Shown: positions 7,534 through 17,034 of the stretch, in pieces
Numbering within the stretch: the stretch's first letter is position 1
Layout of the letters: each line of letters starts with the position of its first letter
DNA from: Nostoc sp. ATCC 43529
GTDB lineage: Bacteria > Cyanobacteriota > Cyanobacteriia > Cyanobacteriales > Nostocaceae
Assembly (NCBI GenBank): GCA_003326205.1
Contig: LWTK01000043.1
Location: forward strand, 1-64,000
Direction: 5' to 3'
DNA: 64,000 nucleotides
Made by a program: the position numbers and the translations under genes
The notes under the pieces: model-generated
The model's input: only the letters and a program-made list of their open reading frames with translations
Database searches by the model: none
Told to the model about the DNA's origin: nothing

Positions 7534-10212
7534 TCATCCATCCAAATTTTGTAAACCCATCGCAATTTTACTGTGTTTCTCAATTTGCCCCATAACTTGT
7601 TTTGCTCGTTGAATTACTACCGTCGGTAAACCCGCTAATCTTCCTGCTTCAATTCCATAAGATTTATCAGCGCCTCCTGGTTGGACTTGGTGCAAAAAGA
7701 TAATTTGGTCTGGTAATTCTTTGACTGTCACTTGATAGTTAGCCACATTCGGCAAAATGCTAGCTAGTTCATTTAACTCATGGTAATGAGTAGCAAAAAT
7801 CGTTCGCGCCCGAATTTCCATTGCGATATATTCTGCCACCGCCCAAGCAATAGAAAGACCATCAAATGTTGCTGTTCCCCGGCCAATTTCATCTAATAAA
7901 ACTAATGACCGAGATGTGGCATGATTGAGAATATTTGCGGTTTCATTCATTTCCACCATAAATGTCGATTGACCAGTTGCTAAATCATCCACAGCACCAA
8001 CACGAGTGAAAATGCGATCGCATATTCCCAACTTAGCAAACCTAGCTGGTACAAAACTCCCAATTTGCGCCATTAACTGAATCAATCCCACCTGACGCAA
8101 ATAACAACTTTTGCCGCTGGCGTTTGGCCCGGTGAGGATAATTAAATCGGGATTGTTATTTGTCATTTGTCCTTGGTCATTTGTTATTTGTCCTTGGTCA
8201 TTTGTTGTTTGTTTTTGGTCTTCTGCTAATGACAAATGACTAATAACTGATGACTCTTGACCCAATTGCGTCGAATTCGGCACGAAGAACCCCGCAGGTA
8301 AAGACTGTTCCACCACAGGATGACGACCATCAACAATGTTGATTTCTCTTCCTGGTAACATTTCTGGACGACAGTAACCTTGCTGCACCGCCAATTCAGC
8401 TAAACCACACAACACATCTGCGGCGGCTACTGCACGGGAAAGATTGCGAATTACTTCCGCCTGTTCTGCAACTTCTTCCCGCAATGCCGTAAAAATTTCA
8501 TATTCCAATTGATTTAAATCATCCCGCGCTGTCAGAATTCGCGCTTCCCGTTCCTTCAAATCTGGGGTGATGTAGCGTTCCTCGTTGGTCAGGGTTTGCT
8601 TGCGGATATAATTGGCGGGTACTTGGTCGGCTTTGGCGCGGGAAATACTGATATAGTAACCAAAGGTTTTGTTAAATCCTACCTTTAATGTGGGAATTCC
8701 TGTCTTTGCTCTTTCGTCAACTTCCAAATTAGCAATCCATTGCTGGTCTGCTTCTACAGTGGCTTTCCGGTCATCCAATAGGGAATTCACGCCAGGACGA
8801 ATCAATCCGCCTTCTTTGATATGTATTGGTGGCGACTCTACGAGGTGGGCGTGTAATTTTTGTGCCAATTCTTCTAAAATTGACGGTACTTTTTGTAAAG
8901 CTTTCAAGAATGGCGATCGCGCATCAGTAACTAAGTGGGATAATTCCGGTAAGCGTGAAAGTGAATCTGCCAAAGCTGCTAAATCTCTAGCGTTAGCAGT
9001 ACCAGAACCCGCCCTTCCCGTTAGCCGTTCCAAGTCATAAATTTGCCGTAACAACTGTCGCAAATCCTGACGTAAGGGTGTATTTTCCATCAATTCTTCG
9101 ATGGTATCTTGTCGCGCCCGAATGCCTTTGATATCGATTAATGGTTGCAATAACCACCGCCGTAAAGCACGCCCACCCATCGCTGTACTCGTTCTATCTA
9201 ATGCCCAGAGTAGGGAACCGTGAAATGTGCCATCGCGGACGGTTTGAGTAATTTCCAGGTTACGGCGAGTTTGATTATCTACAATTAAATAGTCAGTAAC
9301 AGTGTAAGTACGCAGTCTTTGTAGGGAGACTGGGTTTTCTTTTTGAGTATCTTCCAGATATTCTAGAAGACCACCAGCCGCACGAACAGCGAGGGGAAGA
9401 TGGTCGCAACCGAGTCCTTCGAGCGATCGCAGTTTAAATTTCTGCAATAATCTAGGTCTAGCTTCGCCTTGGGAAAAAGGAAATTGCGATCGCAAACTAT
9501 AACAAAATGCTGGCGGCAAACACTCCGGTAGATGTGGTGAAGTTTCCCCCGGACGCAGCAAACTACCCAAATCAGGGGCATTTGTAGGCACCAGCACCTC
9601 GGAAGGTTGCAAGCGCATTAATTCTTGCGTCAGATGTTCTAAATCGCTGCCTTGGGTGGTCACGAATTCTCCTGTGGAGATATCTGCATAAGCTAAGCCC
9701 CAATGATTTGCGGCAATTACCACTGCTGCCAGGTAATTATTGCGACTTGATTTGAGCATTCCCTCTTCCAGTAAAGTGCCTGGAGTGAGGACGCGCGTTA
9801 CCTCCCGCCGTACCAGTCTGCCGGTAGCTTCTGCTGCATCTTCCACTTGATCGCAAATTACCACTGCATAGCCTTTTTCCACTAGCATCGTTGCGTAGCG
9901 TTCCCAGGCGTGATGCGGAACGCCAGACATGGCTACCCGTCCCTGTTCTCCAGCCTGCTTGCTAGTGAGGACTAATTCTAATTCTTGTGCTAGTTTTACA
10001 GCATCTTGGAAATAGCATTCAAAGAAATCGCCCACTCGATACAGCAACATCGCGTGAGGATATTTATCCTTCGTCTCGACATAGTGCAGGTACATTTGAC
10101 TTAGCTTACTGCGGTCTACCTGTCGATGGTCAGAAATAAAAGTACTTGCATCAGGCTTGGTAGATGGAGTTTCAGAGTGAGAGGCGGTCATAGATGCTAT
10201 CGAGTTACGCAC
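7534..10212 (-). CDS. mutS: DNA mismatch repair protein MutS
   Basis: A full-length MutS1 (892 residues) that recognises mismatches and small loops and recruits MutL. The mismatch-binding motif GDFFE lies in domain I, the lever/clamp domains follow, and the ATPase has Walker A GPNASGKS near residue 694, Walker B LVLLDEIGRGTATFDG near 770 and the FATHYHELNEL switch. Start could be the ATG at 10212 or the one at 10191 (MTASHSE). Just before Walker A, residues about 665-687 are a low-complexity insert of tandem TNDQGQ units translated from a genomic short tandem repeat. The upstream region has been separated from its original neighbour by the ATPase/DUF4276 cassette. Confidence 0.97.
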   Translation of the reverse strand: MRNSIASMTASHSETPSTKPDASTFISDHRQVDRSKLSQMYLHYVETKDKYPHAMLLYRVGDFFECYFQDAVKLAQELELVLTSKQAGEQGRVAMSGVPHHAWERYATMLVEKGYAVVICDQVEDAAEATGRLVRREVTRVLTPGTLLEEGMLKSSRNNYLAAVVIAANHWGLAYADISTGEFVTTQGSDLEHLTQELMRLQPSEVLVPTNAPDLGSLLRPGETSPHLPECLPPAFCYSLRSQFPFSQGEARPRLLQKFKLRSLEGLGCDHLPLAVRAAGGLLEYLEDTQKENPVSLQRLRTYTVTDYLIVDNQTRRNLEITQTVRDGTFHGSLLWALDRTSTAMGGRALRRWLLQPLIDIKGIRARQDTIEELMENTPLRQDLRQLLRQIYDLERLTGRAGSGTANARDLAALADSLSRLPELSHLVTDARSPFLKALQKVPSILEELAQKLHAHLVESPPIHIKEGGLIRPGVNSLLDDRKATVEADQQWIANLEVDERAKTGIPTLKVGFNKTFGYYISISRAKADQVPANYIRKQTLTNEERYITPDLKEREARILTARDDLNQLEYEIFTALREEVAEQAEVIRNLSRAVAAADVLCGLAELAVQQGYCRPEMLPGREINIVDGRHPVVEQSLPAGFFVPNSTQLGQESSVISHLSLAEDQKQTTNDQGQITNDQGQMTNNNPDLIILTGPNASGKSCYLRQVGLIQLMAQIGSFVPARFAKLGICDRIFTRVGAVDDLATGQSTFMVEMNETANILNHATSRSLVLLDEIGRGTATFDGLSIAWAVAEYIAMEIRARTIFATHYHELNELASILPNVANYQVTVKELPDQIIFLHQVQPGGADKSYGIEAGRLAGLPTVVIQRAKQVMGQIEKHSKIAMGLQNLDG
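8158..8222. repeat. Short tandem repeat inside mutS
   Basis: The plus strand shows repeated catttgt/ccttggt units of about 21 bases. Very similar repeat DNA occurs in the intergenic stretch 51630-51735. In mutS it is translated in frame into TNDQGQ repeats between the core domain and the ATPase. Confidence 0.8.
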
Positions 10213-10220
10213 AGAAATTC

Positions 10221-10280
10221 CACAATATCCGATGATAACGTGATGTTAGAGGCAAAGGGCGATCGCTCAAGGATATTTTA
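10221..10280. repeat. Direct repeat, copy 1 (mutS side of cassette)
   Basis: This 60-base segment immediately upstream of mutS matches 12291-12350 in the same orientation with about seven mismatches by eye. The shared core reads gataacgtgatgtta followed by ggcaaagggcgatcgctcaa. The pair brackets the DUF4276/ATPase genes. Confidence 0.8.
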
Positions 10281-10292
10281 CCCTTCGTTATA

Positions 10293-11000
10293 TTAGCTTG
10301 CTGATGCAGCCATGATTGTAGTTAGTGTAGTGAAAAGGCGATCGCAATACGGCGAAGCTTGGCGAACCTTAGCTACATCAAGCAATTCCAATAACTTTGG
10401 AGCATGGTTTGTTTTATGATATTTTTTCTTATCTGTACGGCGAGTAGCTGCCTCAAGCCATACTTTAAGAGTACGTTTAGAAACTTTTTCTACGCTATCA
10501 TACCGTGCCATTTCGTGAAGGATTGTATCTTCCCTGAATTCTTCACCATAAAACTTTCTTAAAGCATCAATATCAGCAATAAACCATGCTTCCATTGTTT
10601 GTACCATCAGGTGACACTGTTCATCTTCAAAATTGACTGCATCTAAAATCCAAGGGTGATCTTCTGTTCTATTTCTCAGATGTTCCCAAGGTGTAACAGT
10701 TGAATCAACTGAAGATTCAGCATCAATTAATAAAACATTGAAAGCTTCTGGTTGAGACTGTAAAGCAATTTTAAAATTCTCATAAGCATCACGTCTTGAT
10801 CCACACATAACGATAAATATATTAATGTTTTCAGCAGCAATATCATATAGTTCTTGAAAAAATTTTATAAAACCTGGGCGTAGTCCAGTTGTGGTTTCTT
10901 TTCCACTTCTGATACCACTACGAAAACCTGGGCGTGGTTTGAGTAGCAGTTCAGTATCATCTTCATCTCCAGCACCCTCAATATAAATGTATATGTTCAT
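10293..11000 (-). CDS. DUF4276 family protein (partner of the AAA ATPase)
   Basis: About 235 residues from the ATG at 11000, which overlaps the ATPase stop as TAATG, indicating translational coupling. Visible family features are IYIEGAGDE at the N-terminus, the GLRPGFIKFFQEL helix, VMCGSRRDAYENF, the LLIDAESS strand, and the motifs HLMVQTMEAWFIAD, ATRRTDKKKYHK and a C-terminal ASPYCDRLF. The spaced Glu and D-x-E acids recall a Toprim-like metal site, which I offer only as inference. DUF4276 proteins typically occur next to AAA/OLD-like ATPases, as here, and such pairs are suspected defence modules. A longer frame to 11066 runs inside the ATPase gene and is not the likely start. Confidence 0.85.
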   Translation of the reverse strand: MNIYIYIEGAGDEDDTELLLKPRPGFRSGIRSGKETTTGLRPGFIKFFQELYDIAAENINIFIVMCGSRRDAYENFKIALQSQPEAFNVLLIDAESSVDSTVTPWEHLRNRTEDHPWILDAVNFEDEQCHLMVQTMEAWFIADIDALRKFYGEEFREDTILHEMARYDSVEKVSKRTLKVWLEAATRRTDKKKYHKTNHAPKLLELLDVAKVRQASPYCDRLFTTLTTIMAASAS

Positions 11001-12217
11001 TACCAACGATTTCCACCAATTTGCCCCATCCGCCACAGATCTCCAAGGGTATACTTTTCTAACCATTTTTCCAATCTCTTAGGTTCCTGACGGTGGAGAT
11101 GGCTACCTTTTTGATCTCGTTCACAAACTATTACTGATTCGGGATATTCGCTTAAACCAGAAACTAAAGAATCAGAATGAGTAGTTACAACCAACTGGGT
11201 ACGTTTAGACGCTTGAATGAGCAACTCAGCTATAGTGGGGAGAATGTCTGGATGTAGTCCTACTTCTGGTTCTTCGATGCATACTAAAGGCGGTGGACTA
11301 GGATGGGATAGTATAGTTAGTAAGCACAAATAGCGAAGTGTACCATCTGACAGACGAGTTGCGGGAACCGCTATACCTAGTTTTTGTTCGCGCAGAAATA
11401 CCTGCACTGTCGCACTTTCAACTCTAATTGTAATGTCATCTATTGCATCATAAAACTTCTGTAGTTGCTTAAGTAGCTTTGGTTTTTCTCCTTGATAGTC
11501 TAAGTTATTTAAAACGTGACCCAAATTTCTGGCATCTTCATCAAGAAAATCATTGGGTAAATCAGCTGGCTGAGCCATTCTTGGAGGAGTATATCTTCCT
11601 ATATTCCATTCACGATAAATACGAATTTTAGAGAATTGATTACCTAAATATGTCAATTCTGGATAAGAATCTAAATCTTTTTTTTGAGATAAAACAGATT
11701 GATTAGGACTAAGTTCTTCTTGACGAAGACGGCGGGAACTTCTACCTGTAGAAGTGCCCGCCTGACCTTCTGGCGTAGTTCTAACATTTAAAACAGGACG
11801 CCCATTTTGATATCGGTAGAAAAAATATACATCTTCTGCTCCGTCATAGTTTGCATTTTGATTTTCGATAGCTTCATCTACAATTTCAAGTCTTTGATTA
11901 ACCATTGTGAAGCCTAGTTTATAGCGTAGAGGCATTATTCCTTGAGGGTAATCTATAACTGCTTCAATTTCAGCGGTTGGGATACCTGTTGCACCTTTCC
12001 AAAGCCACTCTCTAACACCCCCTCCTTCCCGAATAGGAGCAGTTAAATTACCTGGCGTTGCTTGTAATAGTCCAATAGCTTCTATTAAATTCGACTTTCC
12101 AGATGCATTAGAACCAATTAACACATTGAGTGGTTGCAGTTCAATTTCTTCTGCTTCATTTCCATAGGAAAGAAAGTTTTCTAATCGAATAGAATGGATA
12201 AATCTTTTACCTTCCAT
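11000..12217 (-). CDS. AAA family ATPase of the OLD/AAA_21 type
   Basis: 405 residues with an ABC/SMC-type ATPase split by a middle insert: Walker A IGSNASGKSNLIEAI near the N-terminus, signature LSDGTLRYLCLLTIL, Walker B PLVCIEEPEVGLHPD and the switch region VVTTHSDSLV. It resembles the ATPase half of OLD-like and RecF-like two-gene systems, where a nuclease or Toprim-like partner is encoded next door; here the partner is the overlapping DUF4276 gene. Function is inferred to be nucleic-acid sensing or anti-phage defence, without direct proof. The pair is inserted between mutS and an unrelated gene, flanked by direct repeats. Confidence 0.88.
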   Translation of the reverse strand: MEGKRFIHSIRLENFLSYGNEAEEIELQPLNVLIGSNASGKSNLIEAIGLLQATPGNLTAPIREGGGVREWLWKGATGIPTAEIEAVIDYPQGIMPLRYKLGFTMVNQRLEIVDEAIENQNANYDGAEDVYFFYRYQNGRPVLNVRTTPEGQAGTSTGRSSRRLRQEELSPNQSVLSQKKDLDSYPELTYLGNQFSKIRIYREWNIGRYTPPRMAQPADLPNDFLDEDARNLGHVLNNLDYQGEKPKLLKQLQKFYDAIDDITIRVESATVQVFLREQKLGIAVPATRLSDGTLRYLCLLTILSHPSPPPLVCIEEPEVGLHPDILPTIAELLIQASKRTQLVVTTHSDSLVSGLSEYPESVIVCERDQKGSHLHRQEPKRLEKWLEKYTLGDLWRMGQIGGNRW

Positions 12218-12290
12218 GAGGTTTTCCTGTTTAGTTAATTATCTATATTTTATGAATGTCATAGTTGCTAGTAACTATGGAGACAAATTG

Positions 12291-12350
12291 CATAATATTC
12301 AATGATAACGTGATGTTAAAGGCAAAGGGCGATCGCTCAAGATTTTTTTA
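12291..12350. repeat. Direct repeat, copy 2 (distal side of cassette)
   Basis: Partner of the segment at 10221-10280, same orientation. It lies 73 bases upstream of the ATPase start. The rest of the spacer up to 12460 shows nothing I can identify. Confidence 0.8.
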
Positions 12351-12461
12351 CTCTTTTTTGCGACTGCTTCGACGCGTAGGTGGTCGGCTAACTGGCTCAT
12401 AAGCCTTGAGTCCTCCATCACCTGTAAAAATTTCTACTTGAAATTAATCTTGACCGTTGAC

Positions 12462-12507
12462 TATATAAAAAATTAGAACCCCGACTTTTTAAAGAAGTTG
12501 GGGTTCT
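12462..12507 (-). terminator. Rho-independent terminator of phoD
   Basis: Read on the minus strand, a 13-bp stem (AGAACCCCAACTT paired to AAGTCGGGGTTCT, one G-T pair) is followed by AATTTTTTATA. It lies about 40 bases after the phoD stop. Confidence 0.75.
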
Positions 12508-12548
12508 CAACATCACAACCCAGAATTCTGAATTATGACTATTGATAT

Positions 12549-14129
12549 TTATTTTTCCGGTGGCAAATCTACTTTGTAAACAGTTTCTCCTGCTAAGTTC
12601 CGCAGTGTAACTGTCATCACTTTTGTATTAGCATTAATTTTAACTCCTCCAAAGAATTGCAAACCTTTGCTTGGGGGACGATTTGCTTTTGTGCCTGGAG
12701 GAAGGCTTTGAAATTTCAATTCTGGGCCAAAAGTATTTTCCAATTCGTTAGGGCCAAATGTACCAGAGTTTAAAGGGCCGGCGACGAATTCCCAAAAAGG
12801 TTTAAAGTCGGTAAACTGCGCTTTTGCTGGGTTGTAATAATGGGCTGCTGCATAATGTACATCAGCAGTTAACCAAACAACATTCTGGATATTTTTGTTT
12901 TTAATAAATCGTAGTAAGTCCGCAAGTTCTAATTCTCTTCCTAAAGCTGGGCCATTTCCGTTAGCCCAAGCTTCAAAATCTGTGCTACCATCTCTAATTA
13001 TCAATCCCAGAGGCATATCACTAGCAATTACTTTCCATGTGGCTTTTGATGATAGTAATTGTCTTTTTAACCACTGTATTTGAGTTCTGCTTAAAAATTG
13101 CGTTTCTTTACTTGGTGTCGATTGATTATTAGGAGTATTTGGCCCCCGGTAAGTGCGTTCATCGAGCATGAAAATGTCTAATAACGGGCCATACTTAAAG
13201 GAGCGATAAATTCTCGCTTTATCTGGATTGTTTGTTTCATAGCCAATAGGCATATATTCTAAAAACGCTTGCCTTCCTCTTTGGGCTAGCAAGTTAACAT
13301 CTTTAACTGTATAGCGGTTATCGCTTAAAAGAACTTCTCCAGGATACCAGTTATTTGTGACTTCGTGGTCGTCCCACTGTGCCAAAATGGGAACTTCAGC
13401 GTTGAAACGTTTAATATTATCATCAAGCAAATTGTAGATATAATTACCACGAAATTCTGTTAATGTTTCTGCAACTTTGGATTTTTCTGGTGTAGTAATA
13501 TTTTTCCAAGTTGTACCGTCGTCTAATATAACTTCTGCTTGAATTGGGCCATCAACATAAACATTATCTCCAGAATGAATGAAGAAATCAGGTTTAAGCT
13601 GGCGCATGGTTTCGTAAATTTTCATCCCACCAAAATCAGGATTAATTCCCCATCCTTGACCGGCGGTGTCACCACCCCAAACAAAAAATATATCTCGACC
13701 ATATTTGGAGGGAGTCTTGAAACTACCTTTAACAGCTGCGCTATAGGTGTTTTTATAATTTAAATCTTGAAAAATCACCCGATAAAATATTTGTTGGTCT
13801 GGTGGTAAATTCTTCAAAAAAAGCCGCGCTGTAAAATCACTATCTTTTAAAGCATTTGGCCCCACAACTCGCTGCACATTTTTAAAAGATTCGCTGGTAG
13901 AATATTCTACAATCATTTTGGCAGGGCGATCGCTCTTACTCCAAATCACAATGCCATCGTTGGATATATCTCCGCTAGCTACACCATAAGGTATACTAGG
14001 ACGCATTTTATCAGAGGTAATAATTGCAGGTGCTTGTCCAAAAACTGGGGATTTGGATACAACATTTGTAGTGATAATTCCACCTGCTGTGACAGCCGAA
14101 CGTAGCAAAAACTGGCGACGGTTTAGCAT
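12549..14129 (-). CDS. phoD: PhoD-type alkaline phosphatase
   Basis: A secreted phosphodiesterase/phosphomonoesterase of the PhoD family. The start MLNRRQFLLRSA (14129) gives a twin-arginine signal ending near VFGQAPA; an upstream ATG at 14144 adds five residues. The N-terminal Fn3-like domain begins YGVASGDISNDGIVIWS. The metallophosphatase core shows GGDTAG, HSGDNVYVDG, AQWDDHEVTNNW, DERTYRG and WLTADVHYAAAHYY, which supply the Fe/Ca ligands in this family. It would hydrolyse organic phosphate in the periplasm; PhoD genes are usually induced by phosphate starvation. I could not identify a convincing Pho box in the AT-rich upstream spacer. Confidence 0.95.
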   Translation of the reverse strand: MLNRRQFLLRSAVTAGGIITTNVVSKSPVFGQAPAIITSDKMRPSIPYGVASGDISNDGIVIWSKSDRPAKMIVEYSTSESFKNVQRVVGPNALKDSDFTARLFLKNLPPDQQIFYRVIFQDLNYKNTYSAAVKGSFKTPSKYGRDIFFVWGGDTAGQGWGINPDFGGMKIYETMRQLKPDFFIHSGDNVYVDGPIQAEVILDDGTTWKNITTPEKSKVAETLTEFRGNYIYNLLDDNIKRFNAEVPILAQWDDHEVTNNWYPGEVLLSDNRYTVKDVNLLAQRGRQAFLEYMPIGYETNNPDKARIYRSFKYGPLLDIFMLDERTYRGPNTPNNQSTPSKETQFLSRTQIQWLKRQLLSSKATWKVIASDMPLGLIIRDGSTDFEAWANGNGPALGRELELADLLRFIKNKNIQNVVWLTADVHYAAAHYYNPAKAQFTDFKPFWEFVAGPLNSGTFGPNELENTFGPELKFQSLPPGTKANRPPSKGLQFFGGVKINANTKVMTVTLRNLAGETVYKVDLPPEK

Positions 14130-14375
14130 ATTAAATAATATCAAGCCTAAGAAGTATTACACGATAAGTGTCTACCATATCTTCCTGTGGCAAAAAGTAA
14201 AGATTAAGTTATCGAATGATTAATAAATATTTATTTTACATAATCAAATTTAAGATTTATTTAATTGAAATATTATTTTTACCTAAAATTAAAGTTTACT
14301 TAAACTCATTACTCCAAAATAATATTTTTAAACTTGATGTCTAGATTGCTTGCAGAAGTTTATCGTGAGGAAAAA

Positions 14376-14912
14376 ATGAAATTTATTCCACAAATAGTGC
14401 TTGCTGGTAGTCTTGCTCTGGGTTTAGCTACCGTAGATTTAAAATCTGCATCTGCGGCAATTATTAATTACGCTTTCACAGTTGATAGCCCTACAAAGAA
14501 AGGACAAGGCTTTTTTAGCTTCGATGATTCAACTTTTAGTAATGATAGCATTCCAGAGGCGATCGCTAACTCAGTCTCTTTTCAATTTGATGGCGAATCG
14601 ACAATTTACACGGAACAAAACGATTTAAATTATCCAGATTTTCCCATTGTTTACGCAATAGGGCAGACATCTTTTGTTGGATTAGAATATACATTCAACG
14701 ATATCAATCCTGAAAATTTCATCACTTACGAAATCGTTGGTGAGAATTTTACAATTCTTTCTAGCACTTCTCCAAATACTGAACTTTTTTCTGGTAAAGT
14801 TTCTTATAAAAAAGTACCTGAGCCTACAACTTTAGGTGGTGTTTTCTTGGCTTGTGGTTTTGTTGGGATATTAAAGGTAAAAGGAATCTCCATCAAAAAA
14901 GTTAAAGCTTAA
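14376..14912 (+). CDS. PEP-CTERM sorting domain protein
   Basis: The chosen ATG at 14376 follows GAGGAAAAA and gives a clean signal peptide (MKFIPQIVLAGSLALGL, cleavage near SASA-A). An earlier start at 14334 would put 14 extra residues before the signal. The mature domain is beta-rich and Ser/Thr/Asn-rich without a recognised fold. The C-terminus has the PEP-CTERM signature: VPEPTTLGG, a hydrophobic helix and a basic tail (SIKKVK). Such proteins are sorted to the outside by an exosortase-type system; the specific function is unknown. Confidence 0.85.
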   Translation: MKFIPQIVLAGSLALGLATVDLKSASAAIINYAFTVDSPTKKGQGFFSFDDSTFSNDSIPEAIANSVSFQFDGESTIYTEQNDLNYPDFPIVYAIGQTSFVGLEYTFNDINPENFITYEIVGENFTILSSTSPNTELFSGKVSYKKVPEPTTLGGVFLACGFVGILKVKGISIKKVKA

Positions 14913-14981
14913 CCTGATTTTCGCAGAGTTAGAAAATATAAGGTATTACGGTTTGAAATTGCACAGTTACTCATGAGGGTC

Positions 14982-15128
14982 GTTATAGCAATTCCCAGTT
15001 AAGTGAGGTACAGAACTAATGTTTTTTAACGCAGAGGGGCGTAGAGTTAAGCGCAAAGGTACGCGGAGGTTTGCTTAATTTTATTAGCAATGTATTAAGT
15101 ACCTCAGTAGATTAGGGAACGCTATAAC
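14982..15128. repeat. Candidate MITE with 30-bp terminal inverted repeats
   Basis: gttatagc..ttccc...gaggtac at 14982-15011 is matched in reverse complement at 15099-15128, with roughly two thirds of positions paired and both ends perfect. The 87-base interior carries acgcagaggggcgtagag-type text common in cyanobacterial spacers. No coding frame. Confidence 0.6.
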
Positions 15129-15422
15129 TGCTGGTAGTTAACTGTCAACTATCAATAGCCAACACAAAACTATCTACTGCGTTAAAAGTACGGTAGCTTA
15201 ATCATTTATTAACTTAGACTTAAATAAAAGATAAATGAAGTATGAGTGTCTTATACTTCATTTTTATTTTTACTCTTCAGGAACAAAATTTTTAGGCAGC
15301 TTGCTTGTCGTTGAAGGCGAGTATTACGAATTGGTATAACCTGTGAATTTTAGTTAACAATTTGGGAAAAATAAGTTTGTAACAATTGATGAAGTTAAAA
15401 ATTAGCGAGATGGTTGTTCAGC

Positions 15423-16856
15423 ATGTTACCAGAAATATTACCTCAACAGTCTAGTATTGAGAGTATGATAGCTACAAGTGGCATAAAAAATGCTAATCAG
15501 TCGAACTTGCGATTAGAGTCAACTTTACAAGAATTACCCTTTTGGCAGGTTCAAATCGAAGTAGAGCGTCCAGGCAATGATTTAGTTACGCTTTTTAAGC
15601 AAGAGCCTTTACTGCCAGGAATTATTCTTAATAACCATCAACAATATGTGGGGATGATTTCACGGCGAAAATTCTTTGAGCAGATGAGCCATCCCTATAG
15701 TTTGTCATTATTTTCTCTTAGACCTATTAAAATTCTCTACAAGTTTTTTCAGAGAGAGATATTAATACTTTCTGAGGATATGTCTATTGTCAAAGCCACT
15801 GAAGTAACTTTGCAACGACCACATCAAGTTACCTATGAGCCAATTTTAGTTAAAAGTGCTTCTGGAAAATATAAGTTGGTTGATTTCCATCAATTACTTT
15901 TAGCCTACTCTCAAATTCACGTTTTAACGCTAGTTCAATTACAGCAGGTAGAAGAACAATCGAGAATTGCTAAAGCAGGTTTTCGCGATTTGCAAGAAAA
16001 TTATACCAGATTAATTCAGAATGAAAAAATGGCTGCCTTGGGACAACTCGTGGCTGGAATTGCTCACGAAATTAACAACCCCGTTAACTTTATTGCTGGT
16101 AATCTTGTCCACGCGATTGAGTATAGCCAGGATTTGCTGAGTTTAATTAGATTATACCAACAATGTTATCCCGAACCACAAGCGGAAATTAAAACTGCGA
16201 TCGCTCAAATTGAACTTGATTTTTTAACTAGAGATCTCCCTAATCTTCTCAACTCTATGAAGGTGGGTACAAAGCGAATCGAGGAAATTATTCTTTCCTT
16301 GCGAAATTTTTCGCGCCTTGATGAATCTGAGAAAAAATTAGTTGACATCCATGAAGGTATTGAAAGTACTTTGTTAATTTTACAAAGTCGTCTTAAAAAT
16401 CATCACATTGATAAAAGCATCAACCTGATTAAAGAATACGCAAATCTTCCCTTAATCGAGTGTTATCCTGGTCTACTCAATCAGGTATTTATGAATATTC
16501 TGGCAAATGCTATTGATGCCATAGAAGAGGTAATAGAGAGTGTAGAAGGGGGAGAAATAAACAATTCTCAATGCTCCATACCCGAAATTCGCATTCGTAC
16601 TCAACTCATTGAAGATAGCGAAGTAATTATTCGTATTGCCGATAACGGTTCTGGAATTCCAGAAAGTTTACAAAAGCGATTATTTGACCCATTTTTTACT
16701 ACTAAACCCGTTGGTAAAGGAACTGGATTAGGGTTATCTATTAGTCATCAAATCATTGTAGAAAAGCATAGAGGTCAACTACAATGCATTTCTGCCTCTG
16801 GCAAAGGAACTGAGTTTATTATTAAAATTCCAGTTGAACTTAGTTCCTGTGTTTAG
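15423..16856 (+). CDS. Sensor histidine kinase with N-terminal CBS-like region
   Basis: About 477 residues from the ATG at 15423 (a TTG nine bases earlier is the alternative). The N-terminal ~170 residues resemble a paired CBS-like ligand domain (PLLPGIILNNHQQYVGMISRR). A coiled-coil linker leads to the phospho-acceptor motif GIAHEINNP near residue 212, followed by the N box (ILANAIDAI), DNGSGIP, the F box (FDPFFTTKPVG) and GTGLGLSIS. No transmembrane helix is seen, so it is probably cytosolic. No response regulator is adjacent. The same HK subtype appears fused to a receiver at 42212-43615, with matching wording around the H and G boxes. Confidence 0.9.
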   Translation: MLPEILPQQSSIESMIATSGIKNANQSNLRLESTLQELPFWQVQIEVERPGNDLVTLFKQEPLLPGIILNNHQQYVGMISRRKFFEQMSHPYSLSLFSLRPIKILYKFFQREILILSEDMSIVKATEVTLQRPHQVTYEPILVKSASGKYKLVDFHQLLLAYSQIHVLTLVQLQQVEEQSRIAKAGFRDLQENYTRLIQNEKMAALGQLVAGIAHEINNPVNFIAGNLVHAIEYSQDLLSLIRLYQQCYPEPQAEIKTAIAQIELDFLTRDLPNLLNSMKVGTKRIEEIILSLRNFSRLDESEKKLVDIHEGIESTLLILQSRLKNHHIDKSINLIKEYANLPLIECYPGLLNQVFMNILANAIDAIEEVIESVEGGEINNSQCSIPEIRIRTQLIEDSEVIIRIADNGSGIPESLQKRLFDPFFTTKPVGKGTGLGLSISHQIIVEKHRGQLQCISASGKGTEFIIKIPVELSSCV

Positions 16857-16938
16857 TTAATATAAGAGTCTATTTTTAAATTAAAAATCAAAATTTTTGA
16901 GGCTGTCTTAGGTGCATATTTTAATGTAGTTATCTGGC

Positions 16939-16967
16939 GGTGCGTTAGGCTACAGCCGTAACGCACC
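16939..16967. terminator. Hairpin between convergent genes
   Basis: GGTGCGTTA pairs with TAACGCACC over an 11-base loop, between the end of the histidine kinase and the end of the AI-2E family gene. It uses the same gtgcgtta core as the element at 6498-6612, so it is a repeat copy that might also serve as a bidirectional terminator. No U-tract is adjacent. Confidence 0.4.
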
Positions 16968-17034
16968 CTACTTGATATTTACTATTGTCTATCTCCACAA
17001 TTAATTTCACAACTCAAATATGATTAATTAAATA

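Noticed and set aside
14160..14330. Pho box upstream of phoD
   Set aside because: The region is AT-rich with TTAA-like pieces but lacks clear spaced direct repeats; not enough to call.
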